The notes under the pieces: model-generated | The model's database searches: none | What the model was told of the DNA's origin: nothing | The model's input: the letters and a program-made list of their open reading frames with translations, nothing else | Translations under genes and position numbers: made by a program | Shown here: positions 24,954 through 34,037 of the stretch, one piece after another | Position numbering within the stretch: the first letter of the stretch is position 1 | Layout: each line of letters begins with the position of its first letter | Assembly: GCF_018131075.1 (NCBI RefSeq) | Contig: NZ_JAFCLS010000024.1 | Coordinates: 1-64,000 of the forward strand | From: Bradyrhizobium sp. JYMT SZCCT0428 | GTDB taxonomy: Bacteria > Pseudomonadota > Alphaproteobacteria > Rhizobiales > Xanthobacteraceae | Direction of reading: 5' to 3' | DNA: 64,000 nt

Positions 24954-25101
24954 CCGTCGTCCCGGCCTTGACCTCAGATGCGCAATTGCGCATCGGGGGA
25001 GCCATACGCCGCGGCCCATCGGTGAGAACGCTGGTGTTAGAGACCTTCTTCAACAATAACTGCCGCGGCGTATGGGTCCCGAGTCAAGCCCGGGACGACG
25101 G
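24954..25101. repeat. Complex palindromic intergenic repeat (about 148 bases)
   Basis: Outer arms 24954-24972 and 25083-25101 are complementary with one small mismatch. Inner arms 25002-25015 and 25062-25075 match perfectly over 14 bases. Between the left arms sits a perfect 18-base palindrome at 24977-24994. The arrangement gives a branched cruciform. It follows the MetE-like gene and could act as a terminator-like or mobile non-coding element. It resembles the 20.3 kb element in plan but not in sequence. Confidence 0.75.
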
Positions 25102-25184
25102 CCGTGTTTGTTGTTGAAGCGTGCACTAAACGCAGTTTCGCATTCTCGCGGCGCACTGCGACCGAGCTTTGCCAGAAATTCCTT

Positions 25185-25650
25185 GCTCTCGAAATAAGAG
25201 GGCGCAGGGAAGACCGGGTGCGCGCTGCACCCGCGGTCTCGTGTGCGGTTTGCACAAAACAAAGTGCACACCAGCATACAGGGCAGCGGTGAACACCCGG
25301 CCTTCCCTGCGCAATGGCTTTACGGCCTATGCCGTGATCTCCCCGGAGACGAGTTCTTGGTTGACTCCGTCACCGCCGGTTCAGCTCACGCCTAGCCGAC
25401 GGCTTGACGCCAGCAACGGGCGCCAGGACCACACGGTTTTGCCGTACGCTTAATCCACGCCGTCGTCAGACGTAAACAAGCGTCCACCGCAACCCGTCCA
25501 ACGTCCGTGACGACGGCCGACGCCCTTCTGACCAGGACGGGATGGGCAAATACATACCTTTGATTGTCATTCTGGTAAACGGAAATATTTTTGATTCTTG
25601 GGCTTGACACAGATTCTGTAAATCCGAACTGATTTGCCCGTCGGGTTGTT
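25185..25650. repeat. Probable dispersed non-coding repeat of Bradyrhizobium type
   Basis: No gene is credible in this stretch. A 19-base inverted repeat with one mismatch (25202-25220 against 25294-25312) frames a 73-base loop rich in GTGCAC and TGTGC words. The text around it, such as GACCGGGTGCGCGCTGCACC, matches my memory of a sequence repeated many times in Bradyrhizobium intergenic regions. The ends are approximate. It separates the liv operon from the EamA exporter gene and may contain the end of that gene's transcript. Confidence 0.5.
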
Positions 25651-25675
25651 TTGTCGCACCCGTCGTATCCAATTG

Positions 25676-26554
25676 CTATTGCGTGCGGGGCGACGCATCT
25701 GGTCGAGCGATTGGTCTTACTTGCGTGATGGCGACGCCCGAGATGGCGAGCAGTGCCCCGATGGCTAACGTCGGGGTCACGCGGTCGCCAAGGAACAACA
25801 CGCTCGACAGCAAGGCGAAGACCGGAAGCAGAAGCGCGAATGGTGCCACGCGGGCCATGGTGCAACGGGCGATCAGCCAGAACCAAAGGCCGAACCCGAC
25901 AATTCCTCCGATGAAAATAGTGTAGGCGAGCGCCATCCAGCCACGTTCGTCCGCGGTGACCAGGGTCGTCAATTGCCCGTGTTCAAGGAACAGCGACATC
26001 AACATGACCTGCGGTACCGTGAAAAGTGACGACCATCCCGTCAACATCAGGGGATCGAACGGGCCGTGGCGCTTGGTCAGGACGTTGGCGACCGCGAACG
26101 CGAAGGCTGCCCCGACCACCAGTAGGATCGGTAACGCATTTGCGGACAGGCCCGGCCCGGCGGCCAGCACGACCACGCCGCCGAAGGCAACCAACACACC
26201 GGCGGACGTCATCAGCGACGGCCGCTCCGCAAGCAGCGGCCAGGCCAACAGGACGGTGAAGGGCGTCGTGAGTTGATAGGCGACGGCAGACATGCTGCCG
26301 GAACCGAGCCCCAGGCCCACATAGAACAACCCGAAATTCAGTCCACCAAGGAAGACCGAGATGACGGCGATTGAGCCGAACTCTTGACGTGTCGGCCTTG
26401 TGACGAAGGGGATGAGCAGCAGCGCTATGGCGAGGAAGCGCAGTCCAAGGAAGAAAAGTGGCGGAAACTGCAGCACGCCCACTTTGATGGCCACGAACTG
26501 ATAGCCCCAGATGAGAGGCACCAGCACTGCGCAGGCGATCTGAATGGCAGACAT
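25676..26554 (-). CDS. EamA/DMT-family inner-membrane exporter
   Basis: A 292-residue protein with ten hydrophobic segments made of two EamA repeats. The first repeat starts ACAVLVPLIWGYQFVAIKVG and ends near FGGVVVLAAG; the second ends with the typical LLAISGVAITQVRP. Drug/metabolite transporters of this group export amino acids, cysteine derivatives, purines or toxic compounds; the substrate cannot be read from sequence. It lies 67 bases downstream of a TetR gene on the same strand, so it is probably induced when that regulator releases its operator. Confidence 0.9.
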   Translation of the reverse strand: MSAIQIACAVLVPLIWGYQFVAIKVGVLQFPPLFFLGLRFLAIALLLIPFVTRPTRQEFGSIAVISVFLGGLNFGLFYVGLGLGSGSMSAVAYQLTTPFTVLLAWPLLAERPSLMTSAGVLVAFGGVVVLAAGPGLSANALPILLVVGAAFAFAVANVLTKRHGPFDPLMLTGWSSLFTVPQVMLMSLFLEHGQLTTLVTADERGWMALAYTIFIGGIVGFGLWFWLIARCTMARVAPFALLLPVFALLSSVLFLGDRVTPTLAIGALLAISGVAITQVRPIARPDASPRTQ

Positions 26555-26621
26555 GGCATCCTCATTTCAGGACCAATCGGTCCAGATAGGCGCGCGAATA
26601 TGGCGTGCGTCCATGGTTGAG

Positions 26622-27236
26622 CTACTTGATGAAGCGGTCGAGAAGGGCGTCGGCAGTAGCTTGCGACGCGGTTCGCGTTGGTCCCGTTTTGCCGACCACC
26701 CGAAGTCCCTCGACGAAGCAGACCAGTATCCGCGCGGCACTTGCAGGCTCAACGCCGGCTGCCAGTTCGCCGGCTGCCTTCGCGCGCGAGAATGCGCTGG
26801 CGAGCCTGGCCTCCATGGCTTTGAAAAAACCGCCGATGCGACCTTCGACATCCCCGTCGTGGCCTGCCAATTCCATGGCTGTGGCCACCAGCAGGCATCC
26901 GCGTCGACCGCTGGCGCCGCTCGTGCGCTCGACGTAACCAGCAAGGAAGGTCCGCAGGCCATCAACCGGCTGTCGGCGCGGACCGAGTTCGACGTCCATC
27001 CGCGCCAGAGCGTCGGCGATATAGCGATCGAGCGCACGCAGGAAGAGCGCGTGCTTATCCCCGAAGGCGGCATAAAGGCTGCCGCGCGAAAGCTTCGTCG
27101 CTCGCAGCAGGTCTGGAAGCGCCGTGCCGTGATAGCCGCGTGACCAGAACACGCCCATGGCGCGCTCGACGGCGGCATCCGTGTCGAAACCACGGGGCCG
27201 GCCACGTGGTAGCTGCATTGGGGATTGGCGTGTCAT
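26622..27236 (-). CDS. TetR-family transcriptional regulator
   Basis: A 204-residue repressor. The N-terminal helix-turn-helix reads GYHGTALPDLLRATKLSRGSL and is followed by YAAFGDKHALFLRAL, the standard TetR helix 4. The C-terminal ligand/dimer domain has the RGCLLVATAMELA segment seen in the AcuR/NemR-like group. The frame is open further upstream, but the promoter at 27244-27272 puts the transcript start near 27237. Only the ATGs at 27236 and 27218 are then usable; 27236 would give a nearly leaderless message. It controls its own promoter and probably the EamA exporter downstream. Confidence 0.88.
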   Translation of the reverse strand: MTRQSPMQLPRGRPRGFDTDAAVERAMGVFWSRGYHGTALPDLLRATKLSRGSLYAAFGDKHALFLRALDRYIADALARMDVELGPRRQPVDGLRTFLAGYVERTSGASGRRGCLLVATAMELAGHDGDVEGRIGGFFKAMEARLASAFSRAKAAGELAAGVEPASAARILVCFVEGLRVVGKTGPTRTASQATADALLDRFIK

Positions 27237-27243
27237 GGCCATA

Positions 27244-27272
27244 TATATAGACCGATCGGTCTTGAATTGCAA
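27244..27272 (-). promoter_or_regulatory. Autoregulated TetR promoter with palindromic operator
   Basis: On the minus strand TTGCAA (27267-27272) and TATATA (27244-27249) are separated by exactly 17 bases, a strong sigma-70 arrangement. The spacer holds a perfect palindrome AGACCGATCGGTCT (27249-27262), which matches the operator form known for AcuR/NemR-type TetR proteins. A bound dimer would block RNA polymerase. The transcript start would be about 27237, at the first usable ATG. Confidence 0.8.
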
Positions 27273-27342
27273 ATAGCCGCTATGAGCCAATCGCGTCGGC
27301 CTGCGCCCCAGCCGGGCTGTGCATTCCAACGGCAATCGGAAA

Positions 27343-27852
27343 TCACTTGCCGGCATTTTCGGCCGTGCCGTAGCTGCGGGCGATGATGCCGGCAGCAACC
27401 TGCAACGAAGAGCCGGTCATCCAGCCGCCTCCGATCAAGGCCAGCCATCCGTCAGACACGGTCTCATCGAGGATGATGATGCCGACGGACGCAAACGTCG
27501 CAATCGCGGCAAGAAATATTCCGACCGCGCTCAGGATCTCAACCACAGTATCCGGGCTCCATCGTTGCCGTTGGATCGAGGCTGATCTCCGGGCCGAACG
27601 GCGGGGCAGGTCGATGCCGACATAGAAGCTGAAAGCCCCAAAGAGCATCATCAACAGGACGATCCCGACACTTAAGGGCAGTTCGTTTAGCCGGCGCAAT
27701 AATGCTGCGGCGACGTACAAGCCGCAGGAGCCTCCAATCGCGGCGAGTCCTACTCGTTCAATGAGATGCGCCGATTTGATGAGAGCCGCAGGAGCGAACC
27801 CGGCCGTCTTCGTGCCGGATGACCTGTCGAAATTTGCATTGGCCATTTTCAT
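27343..27852 (-). CDS. Membrane protein of unknown function
   Basis: A 169-residue protein with four hydrophobic segments (about residues 35-52, 60-80, 104-128 and 135-155), a polar basic loop SARRSASIQRQRW between the second and third, and a cytoplasmic-looking N-terminus. I recognise no domain. The ATG at 27852 is well supported by AGGAAAGG seven bases upstream. It lies upstream of the TetR gene on the same strand but is separated by that gene's own promoter, so it is probably an independent unit. Confidence 0.75.
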   Translation of the reverse strand: MKMANANFDRSSGTKTAGFAPAALIKSAHLIERVGLAAIGGSCGLYVAAALLRRLNELPLSVGIVLLMMLFGAFSFYVGIDLPRRSARRSASIQRQRWSPDTVVEILSAVGIFLAAIATFASVGIIILDETVSDGWLALIGGGWMTGSSLQVAAGIIARSYGTAENAGK

Positions 27853-28641
27853 GGGGCTGCCTTTCCTAAGAGTTGCCTGCCGGAACGACGCGATAAGTTG
27901 GCCGCGCCTCGTGCAGCAATCGTCCGGCGTGAGGAAATCCCGATCGGCCGCATCAACGCGTTTGACGGCGTCATGCGCCTATGTCCCCGAACACACCGTA
28001 TGCCCTGCAGTTTTGTTGAATGTGTTTGGCCTGGGCTCGCGCAGGTTGCCGCCACATTGCCGGGCGCGTATTTGCGCCGCTTCCACGCGGGGCGCTATTG
28101 AACGCCCTCGGGTCCCCGGAAAAATCAGATGTCGCTCATGACAGCAGCCGTTGGGACCGATCGAGCTTCTAGCACTGCCTACCGCACGTCGGTGTGAACC
28201 CCTTCACATCGCCACGGCATGCTCCCTTCGTCATGTTTCGGGAGACAAGGTTCAAACAAACGTGTTCGGAGTAACGTAGTACCTGACTTTTCGTTGGCCG
28301 ACGGTTGATGCAGCGCAGGTCTCGGCGGGTCAGATATCGCCGACTGATCGATCGGCTCAATCTGGCGCAGAGTGCATATCGGTACGAATTCTTTCAACGT
28401 TGCGAGTGGGTTCGGTCTTGCCGCCGCGCGGAGCGTCCAGCAATCCTGCCGTTTTGCATCCTGCCACTACTCTTTTGAGTAGCGGACATTTCGGCTGCGC
28501 GACCTCCGGAAAAATCGACAGCCAGGCGCCGCCCGGATGCCGCAAACAGGACGTGCGACGACCGGGAAAAATATGCAATAATTTTTTCGTTACCGTGGTT
28601 CCAATATTGGGCAGGCCGCCAACCAGAGCGTGGTGGTGCCA
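27853..28641. other. About 790 bases without a recognisable gene
   Basis: Several short frames exist on both strands but none has a recognisable product, a good ribosome-binding site and consistent codon use. A compact hairpin, CTACTC-TTTT-GAGTAG, lies at 28467-28482. An AT-rich patch at 28565-28590, just upstream of the cyclase gene, may hold its promoter, but I cannot assign a clear -35/-10 pair. Confidence 0.45.
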
Positions 28642-31600
28642 ATGCAGCAAATTGCGGACTGGCTCGAGAAGCTGGGGCTTGGGCAATACGCGCTGCGTTT
28701 TGCCGAGAACGGCATTGATCTTGGTGTCCTTCCCGAACTGACGGATCAGGACTACGACAGATTGGGAGTCCTGCTCGGACATCGCCGCAAAATGCTGCGC
28801 GCGATTGCCGAACTCAATCAAGCCGAACTGGTCGCCGAGCCCGCGATCCGGCGCGATGCCGAAAGACGCCACCTCACCGTCCTGTTCTGCGACCTGGTCG
28901 GTTCGACGGCGCTTTCGGCGCGCCTCGATCCCGAGGACATGTGGGAGGTGATCCGCGCCTATCGCGCCGCCTGCGCGAGGGTCATTGCCACTTACGACGG
29001 CATTATCGCCAGGTTCGTCGGCGATGGAATCCTTGCCTATTTCGGCTATCCCGTTGCGCACGAGGATGACGCAGAGCGCGCGGTGCGGGCGGGGCTCGAC
29101 ATCACCGCCGCAATAGGGCCGCTGGAGACGCGCGCGATACAGCGGGTGGAGGTGAGGATCGCGATCGCGACCGGACTTGTTGTGGTAGGCGACCTCATCA
29201 GCGGAGGCGCGTCAGAACAGCAGGCGATGGTCGGCGATACACCGAACGTCGCTGCGCGGCTGCAGAGCCTGGCGGAGCCCGGGGCGGTTGTCGTTGCGGC
29301 TTCGACGCGCCAACTGCTTGGCGACCTGTTCACGTTTCGCAGCCTCGGCCGCCGCGAGGTCAAGGGCATCGACGAGCCGATCGCGGTCTGGGCGGTCGAA
29401 GGCGGAGCCGCATCGGAGAGTCGCTTCGAGGCGGTGCGAACCGTGCGCTCGACCGGCTTTGTCGGCCGTAAGGCAGAGATCGAATTCGCGCTTTCGCGCC
29501 AGCAACTGGCGTGGCAGGGCCAGGGCCAGGTGGTCCTGATTTCCGGCGAGGCCGGGATCGGCAAGTCGCGCATCGTCGCGACGCTGTTGGAGAACCCTGC
29601 CTTGGGGACCCACCGCCGGGTGCGCTATCAGTGCTCGCCCTACCATACCAACAGTGCGCTTCATCCCTTTGTCGCTCAGCTCGAGCGCGCTGCCGGCATC
29701 AGGTCGCAGGATACGCAGGAGCAAAAGCTCGACAAGCTCGAGGCCATGCTGGCGCTCGGAACGCAGCAGGTGGCCAAGGCGACGCCGCTGATCGCCGCTC
29801 TGCTTTCGATCTCAACCGGCGAGCGCTATCCGCCGCTCGGCCTTAATCCAGTGCAGCAGCGGCGGCAGACCTTCGTTACCCTTCTCGATCAGGTCGAGGG
29901 TCTGGCGCGGCAGCAGCCTGTGCTGGTCGTCTGCGAGGACATGCATTGGGCCGACGCCACGACGCTCGAGCTGTTCGATCTCACGGTCGATCGGATCAGG
30001 GGACTGCCGATACTCATGCTCATAACCTTTCGGCCCGAGTTCGAGCCGCCCTGGGTGGGGCTTCCCAACGTCAGCCTGTTGCGGCTCGATCGGCTTGACC
30101 CGCAGGACACCCGCGCGCTGGTCGAGCAGGTGACCGTCGGTCGCCAGCTGCCAGGCGAAATGATGACGCAGATCATCGAGAGGACGGATGGCATCCCGCT
30201 GTTCGTCGAGGAACTGACCAAGATGGTGCTGGAGTCCGGACTGCTGGTGGCAGATGCCGGGCGCTATCGGCTCGATAGTCCGTTCCCGTCGCTCGCCATT
30301 CCCGCGACGCTGCAGGACTCGCTGATGGCGCGGCTCGACCGGCTGGCGCCGGTCAAGGAGGTGGCGCAGATCGGCGCCGCCATTGGCCGCGACTTCTCCT
30401 ATACGCTGCTGCGATCTGTGGCGGGTCGCGATGATCTGACATTGAGCGCCGCGCTGGCGCAGCTCGAGCAGGCCGAGCTGCTGATGCGGCGCGGCACGCC
30501 GCCGGAAGCGCGCTACAGCTTCAAGCATGCGCTGGTTCAGGAAGCGGCTTATGAGAGCCTGCTCAAGAGCCGGCGGCTGCAGCTCCACAAGCATATTGGC
30601 GATGTCCTGCGCGACAGCTTTCCGGTCATCGCCGAAACCGAGCCGGAAGTGCTGGCCTACCACTTCACTGAAGCTGGATTGGGCGAGGTGGCCCTCGGCT
30701 GGTGGCGCAAGGCCGGCCAGCAGGCGCTGAAGCGCTCGGCCTATTCCGAGGCGATCGCCCATCTCGGCAAGGCCGTCGCGATCGCCGATGGGTTGCCGGG
30801 CGAACCGGGCCGCATCATGAGCCGGCTCGATCTCCAGATTGCCTATAGCCGCGCGCTGCGCGGAAGCCTTGGGCACAGCGCGCCGGAAACGGTGGCGGCA
30901 TGGACGCGCGCCCGGCAGTTCGCGGCTGACATCAATGATCCGGTCGAACTGGCGCCGATCCATTCCGGCCTGTTCAATGCCTGCCTCACCCACGGCGAGA
31001 TCGCGCCGATGCGGGAATTGGTTGATGCAATCGTCAGCGCCGCCGACCGGCGGCCGGAATCGCCGGTGGCGGCAGTCCTCGCCCATTGCACCAGCGGGGT
31101 GACCTCCTGGTTCGGGGGCGATTACATCAACGCGAAAGTGCATCTTGAGCGGGCCCTTGCGATCTACGGCGCCGAGCCTGACCCCGAGACCTTCAGGGCG
31201 TCGACGCTGGACCTGCCGTTCGTCATCATGAGGTTTCTTGCCCTGGTGCTCTGGCCGACCGGGAAGATCGATCGAGCGCGCCGGCTCGCCGCGGCAGCGG
31301 TGAGCGTTCCGGGAGAAAAGCGGGCGCTGTCGCAGGCCAACGCGCTCGTTCACAAGGCCGTCTTCGACGGACTGTGCCGGGGCATGTTGCAGCAGACAGA
31401 GACCATCCTTGCCCTCGCTCTCGCCCGCGAACATACCATGCCGTTGTATGTGGCCGCCGGGACCTACCTGAACGGCCTTGCAAAGTGGCGCGCCGGCGAA
31501 CAGGTGGAGGGGCTGAGCGAAATGCGCCGCGGCTGGACCTTGCTGCATGAAAATGATTGCTACCTGTGTGAGCCGTTCTGGGGAATGCATGTTGCCCTGG

Positions 31601-31974
31601 CGAACGCAGAAGCGGGGCAACTCGAGACCGGGCTGGAAATTGTGCGCGAGTTGATCGGCTGGACGGAACAATCCGGCCAGCATTGGCTCGATGCCGAACT
31701 GCATCGTGCCCAGGGAGAGTTGCTGTTCCGTTGCGACCCGCCGGACGCTTCCAAGGTCGAAGATGCGTTCAACAAGGCGCTTGAAATCGCCCGCCGCCAG
31801 CAGACCAAGACTTTCGAATTGCGCAGCGCGCTTGGCCTGGCGCGCTTCTACATCAGGAATGGTCGAACGGCGCCCGTATCCGAACTGCTGGGGCCATTCC
31901 TCGTCGATTTCGACGCAGGGCAGGATCTCCCCGAAATCGAAGAGGCGGAGAAGCTGCTCCGGCGCAGCCGTTAG
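28642..31974 (+). CDS. SAM-domain class III nucleotide cyclase with AAA ATPase and TPR domains
   Basis: A 1,110-residue signalling protein with four parts. Residues 1-57 form a SAM domain (IADWLEKLGLGQYALRF). About 75-255 are a class III cyclase: metal-binding Asp84 (LFCDLVGS) and Asp128 (VGDGILAYFGYP), then NVAARLQ with the transition-state Asn202/Arg206. From about 270 comes a LuxR/STAND-like ATPase with Walker A GEAGIGKS (Lys308) and Walker B LVVCEDMHWAD. The rest is a long alpha-helical TPR-like region. It probably makes cAMP under control of the ATPase/TPR sensor. Alternative GTG starts lie at 28630-28638. It has no operon partners. Such proteins occur as many paralogues in Bradyrhizobium. 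Confidence 0.9.
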   Translation: MQQIADWLEKLGLGQYALRFAENGIDLGVLPELTDQDYDRLGVLLGHRRKMLRAIAELNQAELVAEPAIRRDAERRHLTVLFCDLVGSTALSARLDPEDMWEVIRAYRAACARVIATYDGIIARFVGDGILAYFGYPVAHEDDAERAVRAGLDITAAIGPLETRAIQRVEVRIAIATGLVVVGDLISGGASEQQAMVGDTPNVAARLQSLAEPGAVVVAASTRQLLGDLFTFRSLGRREVKGIDEPIAVWAVEGGAASESRFEAVRTVRSTGFVGRKAEIEFALSRQQLAWQGQGQVVLISGEAGIGKSRIVATLLENPALGTHRRVRYQCSPYHTNSALHPFVAQLERAAGIRSQDTQEQKLDKLEAMLALGTQQVAKATPLIAALLSISTGERYPPLGLNPVQQRRQTFVTLLDQVEGLARQQPVLVVCEDMHWADATTLELFDLTVDRIRGLPILMLITFRPEFEPPWVGLPNVSLLRLDRLDPQDTRALVEQVTVGRQLPGEMMTQIIERTDGIPLFVEELTKMVLESGLLVADAGRYRLDSPFPSLAIPATLQDSLMARLDRLAPVKEVAQIGAAIGRDFSYTLLRSVAGRDDLTLSAALAQLEQAELLMRRGTPPEARYSFKHALVQEAAYESLLKSRRLQLHKHIGDVLRDSFPVIAETEPEVLAYHFTEAGLGEVALGWWRKAGQQALKRSAYSEAIAHLGKAVAIADGLPGEPGRIMSRLDLQIAYSRALRGSLGHSAPETVAAWTRARQFAADINDPVELAPIHSGLFNACLTHGEIAPMRELVDAIVSAADRRPESPVAAVLAHCTSGVTSWFGGDYINAKVHLERALAIYGAEPDPETFRASTLDLPFVIMRFLALVLWPTGKIDRARRLAAAAVSVPGEKRALSQANALVHKAVFDGLCRGMLQQTETILALALAREHTMPLYVAAGTYLNGLAKWRAGEQVEGLSEMRRGWTLLHENDCYLCEPFWGMHVALANAEAGQLETGLEIVRELIGWTEQSGQHWLDAELHRAQGELLFRCDPPDASKVEDAFNKALEIARRQQTKTFELRSALGLARFYIRNGRTAPVSELLGPFLVDFDAGQDLPEIEEAEKLLRRSR

Positions 31975-32156
31975 CCGGTGCAAGTACGTTCCTTCGAGGG
32001 CCGCGAGGGCGAACCGCACCAAACCAAGCGTCTTCACTTCTCCGTCAGGCAGGCTTCGCGAGTGGCTCGCCACGAGCTATAATCCACAACGCAACCTTGC
32101 CGCGTGGTGCAGCCTGACCCGGGATGTGCGCTAGTGCTGTTCGAGCCGAGAAGCTC

Positions 32157-33896
32157 ATGTCCCACGCATCCGCCGAGGCGCCAACTGCGCCGGTTTCCTC
32201 GTTCGCTTCCGATCTCGATCGTCTTGCCGCCGAAGTGATGGCCGACTGCAAGGTGCCGGGTGTCGCCCTTGCCGTGGTGCAGGACGGCAAGGTGGCGCTG
32301 ACGCGGGCCTATGGTCAGCGCGATGTCGAGGCGGAGCTGCCGGTGACACCGGCGACGCAGTTCGTAATCTGCTCGATCACCAAATCATTCACCGCGACGG
32401 CGATGGCGCTGTTGCACCATGAGGGGCGGCTCGACTGGACCAAGCCGGTGCGCGACTACATGCCCGAGTTTCGCCTGAGCGATCCGGTCGCGACCGAGCG
32501 GGTCACGGTGCGCGACCTGCTGAGCCATCAGTCGGGGCTGCCGCGCCATGACTGGGTGCATATGGCAGGCGACCGGGCGCCCGCCGAAATGCTAGGCCTG
32601 ATGCGGCATCTCGAATTGAGCCGCGATATCCGCACCACCTGGCAATACAACAACCTCTGCTACAACGTTGCGGGTCTCTTGATCGAGCGCCTCAGCGGGC
32701 AGAGCTTTGACGCGTTCATCCGGACCCGACTGACCGACCGGCTCGGCATGACCGTCAGCTTCAACCTCGACGACCTTGAAGCCGCAGGTGAAGCGGCGCG
32801 GCCGTACATGATGCACGAGGATACACGGCTGCCGGCGATGCGCCTGCCGATCCGCACCATTGCGGCCGGCGCGATCAACACCTCGGTCGCCGATCTGGCG
32901 AACTGGATGCGGCTGCATCTGGGCAAAGGGGAGTTCGACGGCGAGCGACTGCTGCCGGAGGCGTTGATCAATGAACTGCATGCGTCGCGTGCCTTCATCT
33001 CGGCGCCCAACCTCGCCGAATTCGGTCAGGCGCTTTATGGCCTTGGCTTCCAGACCAACTACTATCGCGGCGACCGGATGGTGTTTCACGGCGGCGGCTG
33101 GGTCGGCTGGGGATCGCTGATGACACTGATGCCGGATCTGGGCATCGGAATTGCCGTCCTGACCAACCGCAGCCCGAGCGAAGTGCCGTCGACGCTGACC
33201 TGGTACATCCTCGACCGGCTGCGCGGACGCGAGCCGGTCGAGTGGCGCGCGCGCTTCCTCAAGCAGCGCGACAAATTCATCGCCCACATGCAGGTCGACA
33301 AGGACGCGCGGGAAAAGGCGCGTCACAAGGATACGCGACCGGCGCACGAATTGCCGGCGTATGCCGGCGAGTACGCGCATCCGGCCTATGGGGTGATGTC
33401 GGTGAAGCCTGAGGACGGTGCGCTGCATTGGGCATGGCGCGGGATGTCCGCGCCCCTGACGCACCGTCATTACGAGACGTTCGAATTGCCCGAGGAGCCG
33501 CACCGCCTGCAGCCGGACCGGCTTGCCATCACCTTCCTGACCGACCGCGACGGCAACATCGTCAGCCTGTCGGCGCCGCTGGAGGCAATGGTGAAGGATA
33601 TCGTCTTTGCACGGCTTGCGGCCGGCGACTGCACCGATCCGGCGTTCCGCGCCCGATGCGTCGGTCACTTCAAGAGCGGTTCGATAACGCATCGCGTCAC
33701 GCTGGATAGCGAAAACCGGCTCGTGCTGAAGCCCGACTACCAGCCGGCCTACCGCCTCGCGCCCGAGCAGGGCAGAAGGTTTCGCATCGTCGAACTGGAA
33801 GGCTTCGTCGTCGAATTTCGCGGCGAGGCAGCTATTGACGAGGTGGTCTTTCACCAGCCGAACGGCGTCTTCGTTGCGCAGCGGGTGGGGGAGTAG
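32157..33896 (+). CDS. Beta-lactamase-fold serine hydrolase with C-terminal DUF3471-like domain
   Basis: A 579-residue protein of the class C beta-lactamase/penicillin-binding-protein family. The catalytic motifs are Ser73-x-x-Lys76 (SITK), Tyr164-x-Asn (YNN) and His311-Gly-Gly (HGGG) replacing KTG. About 190 residues after the catalytic domain (from LPAYAGEYAHPAYG) resemble the DUF3471/lipocalin-like tail of such hydrolases. Esterase, peptidase or D-aminopeptidase activity is possible. No signal peptide is visible, so it is probably cytoplasmic. I chose ATG 32157 with GCCGAGAAG upstream; an in-frame ATG at 32124 would add 11 residues. Confidence 0.88.
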   Translation: MSHASAEAPTAPVSSFASDLDRLAAEVMADCKVPGVALAVVQDGKVALTRAYGQRDVEAELPVTPATQFVICSITKSFTATAMALLHHEGRLDWTKPVRDYMPEFRLSDPVATERVTVRDLLSHQSGLPRHDWVHMAGDRAPAEMLGLMRHLELSRDIRTTWQYNNLCYNVAGLLIERLSGQSFDAFIRTRLTDRLGMTVSFNLDDLEAAGEAARPYMMHEDTRLPAMRLPIRTIAAGAINTSVADLANWMRLHLGKGEFDGERLLPEALINELHASRAFISAPNLAEFGQALYGLGFQTNYYRGDRMVFHGGGWVGWGSLMTLMPDLGIGIAVLTNRSPSEVPSTLTWYILDRLRGREPVEWRARFLKQRDKFIAHMQVDKDAREKARHKDTRPAHELPAYAGEYAHPAYGVMSVKPEDGALHWAWRGMSAPLTHRHYETFELPEEPHRLQPDRLAITFLTDRDGNIVSLSAPLEAMVKDIVFARLAAGDCTDPAFRARCVGHFKSGSITHRVTLDSENRLVLKPDYQPAYRLAPEQGRRFRIVELEGFVVEFRGEAAIDEVVFHQPNGVFVAQRVGE

Positions 33897-33912
33897 ACGT
33901 CACTCTCCTCAT

Positions 33913-34022
33913 CGTCATCGCCTGCGACAAGCGCGAAGCGTTTGCGCAAGGGAGCGGAGGCGACGAAGCAATCCATCCGCTATGCTGCGATATGGATTGC
34001 TTCGCTTCGCTCGCAATGACGT
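33913..34022. repeat. Palindromic intergenic repeat (about 110 bases)
   Basis: Inner arms GAAGCAATCCAT (33965-33976) and ATGGATTGCTTC (33992-34003) match perfectly over 12 bases. The outer arms near 33913-33928 and 34008-34022 pair imperfectly, both carrying GTCATCGC/GCAATGAC words. The type is familiar from Bradyrhizobium intergenic spaces. It lies between the convergent serine hydrolase and caspase genes, where it may serve as a two-way terminator. Confidence 0.7.
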
Positions 34023-34037
34023 GGAGAGACGGCGTCC

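Noticed and set aside
24917..25675. Possible tRNA or small RNA gene in the long gap after the MetE-like gene
   Set aside because: No cloverleaf, T-loop or CCA end is visible; the structure is explained by palindromic repeats.
29812..32073. A 753-codon minus-strand frame opposite the cyclase gene
   Set aside because: It is a shadow of the real coding strand, with no motif and the usual Arg/His/Gln bias of antisense frames.
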